A stretch of 64,000 bases of DNA from positions 62,001 to 126,000 of the forward strand of contig CAVOTD010000069.1 of assembly GCA_963698995.1 (NCBI GenBank), given 5' to 3'. Below, one piece after another: positions 28,008 to 36,338 of the stretch; positions within the stretch are counted from its first letter, which is position 1; each line of letters begins with the position of its first letter. This stretch comes from AP-15 sp963698995. GTDB lineage: Bacteria > Pseudomonadota > Alphaproteobacteria > ATCC43930 > CGMCC-115725. A program made the translations under genes and the position numbers. The notes under the pieces are model-generated. The model searched no databases, was not told the DNA's origin, and was given only the letters and a program-made list of their open reading frames with translations.

Positions 28008-28214
28008 TTATGCCGGATCCTGCCGCGGCACATTGCGCTCGCATCGCCAGCGCGCCAGCATCCATTTCGGATGCTCGGCCAACCATTCCGAGGCGTAGCG
28101 CTGGCCCCTGACCAGACAGGCCTGCAACGAAAGATCTTCGATCGGCCGCTGCTCGGTGCAGGATGTCGGCGCCGCATGGAGGCAAAAGACGAGCACGAGT
28201 ACGGTCACTGGCAT
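28008..28214 (-). CDS. Small secreted protein of the xox locus, function unknown
   Basis: A 68-residue ORF from ATG 28214 with a short signal-like N-terminus (VTVLVLVFCLHAAPTSC) and a conserved-looking body (QACLVRGQRYASEWLAEHP, KWMLARWRCERN). Cysteines are placed for a disulfide. The frame extends upstream to 28343, but that part looks non-coding. It lies 134 bases upstream of xoxF on the same strand. I recall similar small proteins in alphaproteobacteria but no assigned function. Confidence 0.55.
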   Translation of the reverse strand: MPVTVLVLVFCLHAAPTSCTEQRPIEDLSLQACLVRGQRYASEWLAEHPKWMLARWRCERNVPRQDPA

Positions 28215-28283
28215 CCTTTCACCGTGGAGCCTGCAGGGAAAACGGTCTCCCCGGGCACTCAATCGGTATAACCTAACGAGATT

Positions 28284-28664
28284 ATGGAAACGGCAACTTT
28301 CCGTTTCGCGGCTATCGCCATCGGCGCGCTGCTGGCCGCCCAAGCGGGCCTCGCCCTCGGCGCAGGACCGAACCAGGCCAACGGCAATGACTATCCCACT
28401 GCGGCGCGGGCGGATTACGTGATCGGGTGCATGGCGGCGAACGGCAACACGCGGGAAGCGTTGCTCAAATGCTCCTGCGCGATCGACACGATCGCCGGGC
28501 TGGTGCCGTATGCCCGTTACGAGCGGGCGGAAACCGCGCTCAGCCTGCAGGCCGGCGGCGGGGTCGGCGGACGGGTCGGCCTGTTCCGCGATCCGCCGCA
28601 GATCAAGGCTGTCATCGAAGAGCTGCGCAAGGCCCAGGCCGAGGCTAATCTTCAGTGCCGGTGA
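28284..28664 (+). CDS. Small exported Cys-containing protein of the xox locus, function unknown
   Basis: A 126-residue protein with a good signal peptide (FAAIAIGALLAAQAGLALGA). The mature part has four cysteines (IGCMAANG, LKCSCAIDTIA, final CR) and a helical body (YARYERAETALSLQ, AVIEELRKAQAEA). It is divergent from the small gene at 28008-28214 and convergent with the SoxYZ-like carrier gene. The CxC pair may bind metal or form disulfides. No domain name can be given; the setting suggests a role in methanol or quinoprotein function. Confidence 0.7.
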   Translation: METATFRFAAIAIGALLAAQAGLALGAGPNQANGNDYPTAARADYVIGCMAANGNTREALLKCSCAIDTIAGLVPYARYERAETALSLQAGGGVGGRVGLFRDPPQIKAVIEELRKAQAEANLQCR

Positions 28665-28685
28665 GCGTTATGACCGCGACCCCGA

Positions 28686-29525
28686 TCACATCTGGGGCGA
28701 CGCCGGAACCGGCCAGTTTTGGCTGAAATGGCGCTGGCTGCTGTCGAGGATCTCCGCCTTGATCACCCCCGAAGCCGCCGGGTCGGCCGTGCGGAAGCTG
28801 AAGTTGAAGCTCGGATCCTCGCTGATCGCGATATCCGATTCGAGCCGGAATACGGATTGGCCGTTATAGGTGACCTCCAGGCTTTGCATAAAATCGGCCG
28901 GGACGAGATTGCGCGTCAGCTGGTCGATTTGCAGACCTGAGTTGTTCGGATGACTGACCAATAGCTTGACCGCGATCGGGGCATCCGGGTTGCGTCGCTC
29001 GGCCATCGTCAATTTCATCTTGCCGAGCCGTTCGAGGGCGAGGGCCTGGTCCTTCCCGGCCGGCGCCGAGCAGCCGCCGGCCGCCTTGATGAACCGCGCG
29101 GTTGCGTAAAGCCGACCGTCTGCGGTCTCGGCAACAGCGTGAACGTAGGTGTAATCATCGATCCGCACGCGCGTCGCGATCTCCCTCGCATCGGCCAGCG
29201 GCCCCAGCACGAAATGCGCCGTGAGCGGCGAAGGATTGTCGTCGATAACCAGGTAGAGCCCACGGATTTCGGGGCGGAGCGTGTCGGCGACGCGGATCGC
29301 TACCGGCACGATGGCCGCGTCCTCGGCGCGCGCCGGCGCATCGATCGCGATACGGTCACCGGCATCTTCGACGACCCGATCGCCAAAGATCGCATGCCGC
29401 AAATCGGACCAGCGCACCGCGCGCTCCGCCTCGCTCGGCTCGGCGCCCGCTGGGCCGGCGACGGTGAAAAGCGCCAACAGGAGCGCGAAAACGGCCGGAG
29501 CGAAGATCGACGGGGTCACTCCCAT
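28686..29525 (-). CDS. Quinoprotein dehydrogenase-associated SoxYZ-like carrier protein
   Basis: A 279-residue exported protein (signal FAPAVFALLLALFTVAGPAGA). The N-terminal half resembles SoxY and carries the candidate carrier cysteine in KAAGGCSAPAGKD. The C-terminal half (PADFMQSLEVTYNGQSVFRLES, SFNFSFRTADP) resembles SoxZ. Such fusions are known companions of PQQ dehydrogenases and are usually paired with a zinc metallohydrolase. Here the hydrolase gene is directly upstream, overlapping by ten bases, but is damaged. The cysteine may carry a sulfur or redox adduct; function unproven. Confidence 0.85.
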   Translation of the reverse strand: MGVTPSIFAPAVFALLLALFTVAGPAGAEPSEAERAVRWSDLRHAIFGDRVVEDAGDRIAIDAPARAEDAAIVPVAIRVADTLRPEIRGLYLVIDDNPSPLTAHFVLGPLADAREIATRVRIDDYTYVHAVAETADGRLYATARFIKAAGGCSAPAGKDQALALERLGKMKLTMAERRNPDAPIAVKLLVSHPNNSGLQIDQLTRNLVPADFMQSLEVTYNGQSVFRLESDIAISEDPSFNFSFRTADPAASGVIKAEILDSSQRHFSQNWPVPASPQM

Positions 29526-30039
29526 TCGAGCTCCTTATAGCTCGCCGTGACATTGCGCGGGTGGTAACGAGCACCGTCGGCGTCATGACCTCGGTGCCGC
29601 TCGCCATCTCGCCGAGAGCGTCGCGCAACCTGCGCAAATAGTAGTCACCGCGCTGAGCAAGCGCGCCCGGCAGCTTGGCATGGCCGACGAATTCGGGGTG
29701 ATCGTCTCGAAACGCGGCGGCGCCAAAAATGTGGTCGGGATGGACATGGGTCAAGATCACATAGCGGATCGGCTGATCGGTGCGGGCGCGTATTGCGGCG
29801 CGGAGCGCGACGCCCTCTACGAAGCTGCCGCCGGGATCGATGACCGCGACCGCGTCGCCGCCGACAATAAAGCCGATATTGGCGATTCCGTCTTCGTTTG
29901 CGGAAGACGCCTCCTCATGCACCCCTTGGTGAACGAATACCCCTGCGGCGATTTCCGTCACCGGCAGCGGCGCCGTCTCGGCATGAGCCATGGCCGTCGC
30001 CAGAACGATGGCGGCCAAAACCCCCGCGGACTGCATCAT
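29516..30039 (-). pseudogene. Quinoprotein relay system zinc metallohydrolase, internal deletion
   Basis: An MBL-fold hydrolase gene that has lost its middle. From ATG 30039 it encodes a signal peptide (AGVLAAIVLATAMAHAE) and the first half of the fold, with the zinc motif THVHPDHIFGAAAF. After VMTPTVLV the sequence jumps to the native C-terminus YHPRNVTASYKELEWE and its TGA stop (29516-29518), but in a different frame. About 120-140 codons that should carry the later metal ligands and the P-G-H-G-type motif are missing. The family's usual length is about 300 residues. The unrepaired frame reads on to 29356. Either a real deletion or an assembly collapse. Confidence 0.8.
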
Positions 30040-30177
30040 CAGCCGAATTGAACTCGGCGCCCCTCGCTTGGCGATCGGCAGCGAAACGACGAAGGCTGAT
30101 GCGCGCACCCCCTATATTTGCACGCTTTGCAGCGGGTGTGCGCTGCTCCGGCGGTAGTGGAGCCGCTATCGCGGTGA

Positions 30178-30489
30178 CGGCGCATAGGTCGGGCTGCTCG
30201 ATCCAGTGGCTCCGGTCTCGTCATTGTTGCGGTCGGCGATGAGGCAAATCTCACTCCGAAGACGCCGGCCTATTTCGTGTTGAACTTGCACACGAGCTAT
30301 CAGCTTACCCCCAACCTGCAGCTCTTCGGCTTACTGCAAAACGCGTTCAACACGACCTATTATACATTCGGCATCTTGTCGCCGACCTCCTCGGTTTTAA
30401 TCGCCCAGGTCCCGGGTGCCGCCAACCCGCGCAGCTACAGCCCGGCCGCTCCGATCGCCGGGACCGTTGGTGTCCGTCTCACATTCTGA
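30178..30489 (+). pseudogene. C-terminal fragment of a TonB-dependent receptor
   Basis: The open frame after a TGA at 30175 encodes about 103 residues. The last 80 are the final strands of an outer-membrane TonB receptor barrel: VLNLHTSYQLTPNLQLFGL, LQNAFNTTYYTFG, the segment with NPRSYSPAAP, and the terminal aromatic in VGVRLTF. The plug and most of the barrel are absent, and no start codon with a ribosome site is visible. In xox loci such receptors may take up lanthanide chelates, but this remnant cannot work. Confidence 0.72.
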
Positions 30490-30539
30490 CCGTTGCGGCG
30501 CCTTTATTAAGGTGTGTCGCCGCGCCCGCGGCTTCGGAG

Positions 30540-30862
30540 CCGCCCATTCTGGTGGATTACCAGCATGACCGCCGCACCGTTAAAGGCCTCGTCGATGTGG
30601 CGCGTGACGGCTATTTATGGGAGCTTGAGCGCACCGCCGACAAGCTCAACTTCGTCGATGGCGATCCCTTAGTAAAACAGAATTTTTTCCAGAGACTCGC
30701 CCCCAAGACGGGGCGTCCCAATGCCGATCCGGTAAGGCAGCCGTGCAATCCGGCTGGGGCGTTGATGCCGCGCGCGTGCAAACCCGGCTCAATCTCGTGC
30801 GTCCGCACCAGTTCCCCGAGGTGCCGCAAGGCGGCTCAGTGTGGGTGTTCACGGTCGACTGA
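30540..30862 (+). pseudogene. Remnant of a PQQ-dependent methanol/ethanol-family dehydrogenase
   Basis: Two pieces of one quinoprotein are joined with the middle and start missing. The first (about 30540-30735) reads PPILVDYQHDRRTVKGLVDV, ARDGYLWELERTADKLNFVDG and PKTGRPNADP, typical of the propeller region of PQQ alcohol dehydrogenases. The second, in another frame (about 30736-30862), reads AVQSGWGVDAARVQTRLNLV and PEVPQGGSVWVFTVD followed by TGA, a typical C-terminus of the family. It lies just after the TonB receptor tail, so the end of the locus is heavily eroded or misassembled. Confidence 0.75.
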
Positions 30863-30871
30863 CAGTTGCCG

Positions 30872-33007
30872 TCAAGCCGGCTGCAGACCGCGGGCAGGTT
30901 CGACAACCCTGGTCGACGGCAGGGCTACCGTTACCGTCGTCCCGCGTCCCTTCTCGCTTGCGATGCGAAGCGAACCGCCATGCAGCTCGGCCAGTCGGCG
31001 GGCCAGCGGGAGTCCGAGGCCGGTGCCCTCATGCTGGCGAGCCAGACCGGTATCCACTTGGCCGAAAAGCTCCAGCGCTACGTCGATCTCGGCTGCTGTC
31101 ATTCCGCACCCGGTGTCGCGCACGACAAATTCGATGCCGCCGTCGGTAGCGCGCCGCACCGCCAGGTTGATCGAGCCGCCGAGCTCGGTGAATTTGATCG
31201 CGTTGGACAGCAGATTGAGCAGGATCTCGGTCAAACGTGTCAGATCCGCCGTCAGCCGTGGTGCGTTTTCTTCAATCTCAACCGATAGGGTCAGCAACCC
31301 GGCGGCTGCTCTATCCTTGACCAACGCGATGCAGCTGTCGACCAACCGGCGCGGGTCGATGGGCTCTTCGTCGAGCTCCAGTTTTCCGGCGTCGATCCGC
31401 GCCAGATCGAGAATCTCGTTGATGACGTGCAGAAGATGTCCGCCGCTTTGGCGAATGAGACCGACATATTCGGTCTGCCGCGACCGGAGGGGCCCGGCAA
31501 TCCCATTCTCCAGCACCTCCGAGAAGCCGAGGATCGCATTCAGCGGCGTGCGCAGCTCATGGCTCATATTGGCGAGGAATTGCGATTTGGCGAGGTTGGC
31601 CGCCTCGGCTATTGCCTTGGCCTCGCGCAACGCGCGCTCGGCCAGCACTTTCTCGGTAATGTCGCGCGCCGTGCCGCGGTAGCCGAGAAACCGCCCCGCC
31701 TGATCAAAGAACGGATTGCCGCTGACCGAGATGATGCGTTCGGGATCCTCGCCGATTTTTCGTGTGTAGACAAAGTCACGGAATGGCTCGTGCATGTCGA
31801 GCACAGCCCGATGCTCCTGCCACTTGGCCGGTTCGTCGGTAATATCTCTGGCCAGGTCGTAGCGCGTCCGGCCGATGCGGGTCTGCGGATCCTGACCGAA
31901 CGCACGAATATGGTCGGAAAGGTAGGTGAAGCGATGCTTCTCGTCGGTCTCCCAGAACCAGTCTGACGACGTCAGCGCGAAGTCGCGACACCGCGCTTCG
32001 CTTTCGCGCAGGGTCGCTTCTGATCGCTCGAGCGAACGGGAGTGGGTGATCAAGGCGCGGAACAGGAGGATGAACCCGATCACCGTGCAAAGCGTGCCGA
32101 GGGCGATCAACAGCGACTGGCGGCGCCAGTTGGCGAAGGTTGCGTCCTCCGGTAGCGAAACCGTGACCACGAGGGGAAAGTCGCGCAGCGGGTGGACCGA
32201 GACAAAGTGCCCAATCCCGTCGATGTAACCCGGCGAGCGGTAAGTGCCGCCCCCCTTCTCGACATACGCGTAGAACGGCGATTGCGAGGCCAGTTTTTTG
32301 CCGATCCTAGTCGTGACTTGGGGATAGCGCGCCAACATCGTGCCGTCGCGGCGGAATACCGCTACCGATCCGCCGTCCTGCAAGTTGATCGCCTGGTAAA
32401 AATCCTCAAAATAGTGAATGTCGATCGAGCTCAGAACAAGGCCGAGGAAGTCACCATTGGACCCGTCAATCCGGCGCGCCAGATAGAACGATCGAGCACC
32501 GGAGTCCGGGCTAACAATCGGGGCGCTGATGAAGACCCCGCGCTCGTCTTCCTGTCGCAAATGCGTGTAATATTCGCGCTCGGAGAGGTCGACATCCGGC
32601 GTCGGCCAAGCTCGCGAACTGTTGATCAGCTTGCCGTCGCGCCCCACCAAGTCGACCACATCGGCCTGCGGCAATGCCTTTAGTCGGTCGCGCAGAAAAC
32701 GATTGACCTCGGCGGTGGGCATCAAACGCTCGAACTGTTCCGGGTTGTCGACCCCGTCGGCGAGGACCATCGCTTGCGTTTGCTGCAGGACCAGATCGGC
32801 TGCCCGTATCGAGCGCGCGGTCTGCTCGGCCAGAACGGTGCCGAGATTGGTCATCTGTTGACGGGAACGCACGATGGCCTCTTCGCGCCGGTCCCAAACG
32901 GTCAGGCTGGCGGTAACTATAATGACAACGAGCAATCCGATGCCGATCAACGAAAGATGTCGGCTGGCGCCAAAACGGCGGCGACGAGAGCGATCGAGTT
33001 TCACCAC
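30872..33007 (-). CDS. Membrane sensor histidine kinase with Cache-like and PAS domains
   Basis: A 711-residue kinase. One membrane segment near residue 25 (LSLIGIGLLVVIIVTASLTVW) and another near 310 (LLIALGTLCTVIGFILLFRAL) flank a periplasmic double-Cache-like sensor domain (LSEREYYTHLRQ, ARSFYLARRIDGSNG). A PAS/PAC domain follows (SSDWFWETDEKHRFTYLS, FLGYRGTARDITEK). The HisKA box is FLANMSHELRTPLNAILGFS (about residue 470). The HATPase boxes are NLLSNAIKF, VRDTGCGM and HEGTGLGLPLARRL. No response regulator gene is adjacent, so it is an orphan. Its stop lies ten bases from the PQQ dehydrogenase remnant; any link to methanol signalling is a guess. Confidence 0.92.
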   Translation of the reverse strand: MVKLDRSRRRRFGASRHLSLIGIGLLVVIIVTASLTVWDRREEAIVRSRQQMTNLGTVLAEQTARSIRAADLVLQQTQAMVLADGVDNPEQFERLMPTAEVNRFLRDRLKALPQADVVDLVGRDGKLINSSRAWPTPDVDLSEREYYTHLRQEDERGVFISAPIVSPDSGARSFYLARRIDGSNGDFLGLVLSSIDIHYFEDFYQAINLQDGGSVAVFRRDGTMLARYPQVTTRIGKKLASQSPFYAYVEKGGGTYRSPGYIDGIGHFVSVHPLRDFPLVVTVSLPEDATFANWRRQSLLIALGTLCTVIGFILLFRALITHSRSLERSEATLRESEARCRDFALTSSDWFWETDEKHRFTYLSDHIRAFGQDPQTRIGRTRYDLARDITDEPAKWQEHRAVLDMHEPFRDFVYTRKIGEDPERIISVSGNPFFDQAGRFLGYRGTARDITEKVLAERALREAKAIAEAANLAKSQFLANMSHELRTPLNAILGFSEVLENGIAGPLRSRQTEYVGLIRQSGGHLLHVINEILDLARIDAGKLELDEEPIDPRRLVDSCIALVKDRAAAGLLTLSVEIEENAPRLTADLTRLTEILLNLLSNAIKFTELGGSINLAVRRATDGGIEFVVRDTGCGMTAAEIDVALELFGQVDTGLARQHEGTGLGLPLARRLAELHGGSLRIASEKGRGTTVTVALPSTRVVEPARGLQPA

Positions 33008-33087
33008 CCCGAGAAGCTATCAAGAGATGCTTAGCAACAGATGAAGAAGAGAGCTTGGCTACCAGAGTGAAGCCGAATGTTGCCTCT

Positions 33088-33903
33088 TCAACGACCGGCG
33101 TCGGATTTCGTCGGCGTGGTCTTCTTATTCGAGTCGAGGTGTTCGATATTAGCCTTGGCGGCCATATCTGCTTGGCTGCCCGGGGCCAAACGGCCAACGC
33201 GCTGCCAATCCTGTCGTGCTCCTCCGTTATCGCCCTTGAGGCGGCGGATGTTGCCCCGCTCGAGCAACGCCGGGGCGGAATTCGGCACCCGGGCGAGCGC
33301 CCTTTCGACGTCGGCGAGCGCCGGATCGAGGCGGTCGAGCGCCCGGTTCGCCGAAGCGCGGTAGATCAGCGCGTCGACCCGGCCGGGGTCCGCCTTCAGC
33401 ACGTGATCGAGGTCGTCGACGGCCTTGTCGAGATAACCGGCAGACGCCGCCGCTTCCGCCCGGTCGATCAGCAGGTCAAGATCGTTCGGCTGGAGAGCCA
33501 CCGCCTCGCCGGCGGCGGCGTAGGCTCGCACCGGATCGCCGGCCAGACCCCACGCCTGCCCCGCCTGGTCGAGCACCTCGGCGCGCAACCCGATCGGCGC
33601 TGTCATCATCGCGTTGGCCAGGGCTTCGAGGCGGAGTGCCGCCTCCTTGTACTGCTTAAGCCCGATCAGCGCGACGGCGGCGCAGTGATCGGCCGGATGT
33701 GCGCCGCCGCGCTCGTGCCAGCTCAGCGCCAGCTTCTCGGCCGCGGCCGGGTCGTGCCGGGCAAGCTTCATGCATTGCTGGTAGGTTGCCGCCTCGGCCT
33801 CCGCGTTCCGCGGCTTCAGCGGCGCCGAGGGTTGCGATGGTTCGGCGGCAGCGCTTAGCGCCCCGACACACAGCAGCAGGGCAACCAGACCATAGATCCT
33901 CAT
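33088..33903 (-). CDS. Exported tetratricopeptide-repeat protein
   Basis: A 271-residue protein. ATG 33903 gives a signal peptide (RIYGLVALLLCVGALSAAA); the frame extends to 33999 without one. The body has at least five TPR-like helices pairs: CMKLARHDPAAAEKLALSWH, RAYAAAGEAVALQPNDLDLL, LDKAVDDLDHVLKADPGRVD and LDPALADVERALARVPNSAP. Likely a periplasmic protein-interaction scaffold. It is 81 bases upstream of the kinase on the same strand. No specific partner is apparent. Confidence 0.85.
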   Translation of the reverse strand: MRIYGLVALLLCVGALSAAAEPSQPSAPLKPRNAEAEAATYQQCMKLARHDPAAAEKLALSWHERGGAHPADHCAAVALIGLKQYKEAALRLEALANAMMTAPIGLRAEVLDQAGQAWGLAGDPVRAYAAAGEAVALQPNDLDLLIDRAEAAASAGYLDKAVDDLDHVLKADPGRVDALIYRASANRALDRLDPALADVERALARVPNSAPALLERGNIRRLKGDNGGARQDWQRVGRLAPGSQADMAAKANIEHLDSNKKTTPTKSDAGR

Positions 33904-34026
33904 TAACTGCCCCCGTGACGCCCCCTCCCCGACGATCGACCCGCCTTGGCGAAAGAAGACGAGGCCCGCGCAGCGAAGTACCAGGGGGCGATAAATCACG
34001 GTCTCTGAAAAGCTGGGGCGAAAGCG

Positions 34027-35406
34027 GTGTCAAGCATTATCAGCAGGCCGCAACGGGGATACGATGGAGCACCATTCGATTTGATAAAGGTCCCTGATCT
34101 GTTGTCCGTCCTCCGCGATCGCCTGTTTCCCGGTGGGCTCGGCAATGTCCTCCAGGCCTTCGCTCACCGGAACTACCGCATCTACGCCGGCGGCAATGCT
34201 GTCTCGCTGATCGGGGTCTGGATGCAGCGCGTGGCGGTTGGCTGGCTCGCCTGGACGTTGACACATTCGGGGGCTTGGCTCGGCATCGTTTCGATGGCCG
34301 AATTCTTTCCGGTGGTGTTCCTCAGCCCGCTCGCCGGAGCTCTTGCCGACCGCCGCGATCGCGTCGGGATCATCCGGGTGACGCAGATCGCCGGCAGCAT
34401 CGAGGCGACCGTGCTCGCCATCCTGGTTTACACCGGCGCGATCACGATCGAGCTGTTGTTCGGGCTGACCTTGCTGCTCGGCGTCTTCAACGCGGTGGCC
34501 CAGCCCTCGCGTCTGGCGCTGATCCCGACTCTGGTCGATCGGGCGGCACTGCCCTCGGCATTGGCGATCAATGCAATCATCTTCAACTCCGCGCGCTTTC
34601 TCGGGCCGGCGGTCGCCGGGATTGTTATCGCCAAGATCAGCGTCGGCGCGGCCTTTGCGGTCAATGCCGCAACGTACGTCGTGTTCCTCGTGGCGATGAC
34701 GAATTTGCGCGGCATCCCGGCATTGCCGGTCGCCGCCACCCAGAGCGTCCTGAAGGCCTCGGCCGAAGCCTACGGCTATGCCAGCCATCATCCCGGCATC
34801 GCGCCGATGCTGCTGCTGTTCACGATCACGACGGTCGGGACCCGCGGTTTTGTCGAGCTGTTTCCCGGTTTTGCCGACAGCGTCTTCGGCCGCGGCCCTG
34901 AGGGTCTTGCGACCCTGACCTCGACGGTCGGCCTCGGCGCCATCTTCGGCGCCGCCTGGATGCTGCTGCGCCCGGCGATCGCCGGGCTGACCGGGCTCGT
35001 CCTCGCCAACACGCTCGTCATCTCGCTGGCGATCCTCGCCTTCACCTTGACCGATCGGTTTCTCGTCGCCCTCCCTTGTGTGTTTGTCGCCGGCGCCGCA
35101 ATGACGATCACCGGGGTCGGTGCGCAAACCCTGATCCAGGCCGCCGTCGACATTCGGATGCGGGGCCGGATCATGGCGCTCTATGGCATGATCTTTCGCG
35201 CCGGCCCGGCGGTCGGCGCGGTGCTGATGGGCTCCCTCAGCCAACGCTTCGGTCTGCGGCTGCCGCTCGCCGTCGGGGCGCTGGTCTCCTGCGGCTTCTG
35301 GGGGTGGACTCGGCTCAAGCAAAAGCGTATCGCCGAAACCCTCGAGACCGATCCCGCCGCCCTGCCGGTCGCAGCCGCACCGGCTCCAGCCAGCCATCCC
35401 TCATGA
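34027..35406 (+). CDS. MFS transporter (EntS/MFS_3-like exporter)
   Basis: A 459-residue membrane protein with about eleven to twelve hydrophobic segments. The N-terminal FAHRNYRIYAGGNAVSLIGVW and VAVGWLAWTLTHSG are typical of the MFS_3 (enterobactin exporter-like) branch. The loop 2-3 motif is GALADRRDRVGIIRVTQ. The first ~45 residues from 34027 may not be coding; a start closer to 34100 is possible, but no strong ribosome site decides it. The stop overlaps the next ATG (ATGA). Substrate unknown. Confidence 0.85.
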   Translation: MSSIISRPQRGYDGAPFDLIKVPDLLSVLRDRLFPGGLGNVLQAFAHRNYRIYAGGNAVSLIGVWMQRVAVGWLAWTLTHSGAWLGIVSMAEFFPVVFLSPLAGALADRRDRVGIIRVTQIAGSIEATVLAILVYTGAITIELLFGLTLLLGVFNAVAQPSRLALIPTLVDRAALPSALAINAIIFNSARFLGPAVAGIVIAKISVGAAFAVNAATYVVFLVAMTNLRGIPALPVAATQSVLKASAEAYGYASHHPGIAPMLLLFTITTVGTRGFVELFPGFADSVFGRGPEGLATLTSTVGLGAIFGAAWMLLRPAIAGLTGLVLANTLVISLAILAFTLTDRFLVALPCVFVAGAAMTITGVGAQTLIQAAVDIRMRGRIMALYGMIFRAGPAVGAVLMGSLSQRFGLRLPLAVGALVSCGFWGWTRLKQKRIAETLETDPAALPVAAAPAPASHPS

Positions 35407-36305
35407 CGGCTCGCCAGCTTTTCTGCTTCGGCTTGGGCTATACCGCGGTCGCGCTGGGCCGCCGGCTCGCCGCCCAGGGCTGGGTCATTCGCGGCACTTG
35501 CCGGACCGCCGAGAAAGCCGAGACGCTTCGCGAAGCGGACTTCGCCGTCGAGCTTTTCGACCGTGATCACCGGTTGCCCCGGGAGGCGCTGGATGGGGTC
35601 ACCCATCTCCTCGCATCGATCCCGCCGGATCCCGTCGGTGACCCGGTGATTGAGGCGCTGGGTCGCGACAGCGCTGCGCTTGGCGGTATCTCCTGGGTCG
35701 GCTACCTCTCGACCACCGGGGTGTACGGTGATCGCGGCGGCGCCTGGGTCGACGAGTCGGCCGAGCTGTTGCCGACCGGCGAGCGCGGCGGCCGCCGGGT
35801 GGCCGCCGAGACCGCCTGGCTCGATCTGTGGCGCCATCGCGCAGTGCCGGTTCACATTTTTCGGCTGGCCGGCATTTACGGGCCGGGCCGCAGCGCCATT
35901 GACCCATTGCGGGCCGGCACGGCCAAGCGGATCGACAAAAAGGGCCAGGTCTTCTCGCGCATTCATGTCGATGATCTCGCCGGCGTGCTGATCGCCTCGA
36001 TGGCCCGGCCCAGGGCTGGCGCCATTTACAATGTCTGCGACGACGACCCAGCGGCGCCCGAGGCCGTGGTCGCCCACGCTGCGGGACTGCTCGGCCTGCC
36101 CGTGCCGCCGCTCGTGCCGCTCGAAGCCGCGGCGCTCTCGCCGATGGCACGCAGCTTCTACGACGACAACAAGCGAGTATCGAACCGGCTGATCAAGAGC
36201 GAGCTCGGCGTGACCCTGCGCTACCCGGACTATCGCGCCGGCCTCGCCGCGATCCTGGCGGACGAGGCTTGCCCGGAAGCGCCGCATCCGGCATCGTCTG
36301 ACTAG
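35403..36305 (+). CDS. SDR family NAD(P)-dependent oxidoreductase (YeeZ-like)
   Basis: A 300-residue protein of the extended short-chain dehydrogenase/epimerase fold. The N-terminal Rossmann motif is CFGLGYTAVALGRRLAAQG, LSTTGVYGDRGG matches the active-site strand, and FRLAGIYGPGRSAID matches the epimerase family. The YxxxK catalytic pair of classical SDRs is not clear, as in YeeZ-type members. It is coupled to the MFS gene by an ATGA overlap. Substrate not predictable. Confidence 0.8.
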   Translation: MTARQLFCFGLGYTAVALGRRLAAQGWVIRGTCRTAEKAETLREADFAVELFDRDHRLPREALDGVTHLLASIPPDPVGDPVIEALGRDSAALGGISWVGYLSTTGVYGDRGGAWVDESAELLPTGERGGRRVAAETAWLDLWRHRAVPVHIFRLAGIYGPGRSAIDPLRAGTAKRIDKKGQVFSRIHVDDLAGVLIASMARPRAGAIYNVCDDDPAAPEAVVAHAAGLLGLPVPPLVPLEAAALSPMARSFYDDNKRVSNRLIKSELGVTLRYPDYRAGLAAILADEACPEAPHPASSD

Positions 36306-36338
36306 AAGATCCATCCGGCTTCGGGAGGAAATCGCAGT

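Noticed and set aside
34030..35397. 455-codon leftward ORF opposite the MFS exporter
   Set aside because: Low-complexity, Asp/Arg/Gly-rich translation typical of a GC-rich antisense frame; the rightward frame is a clear membrane transporter.
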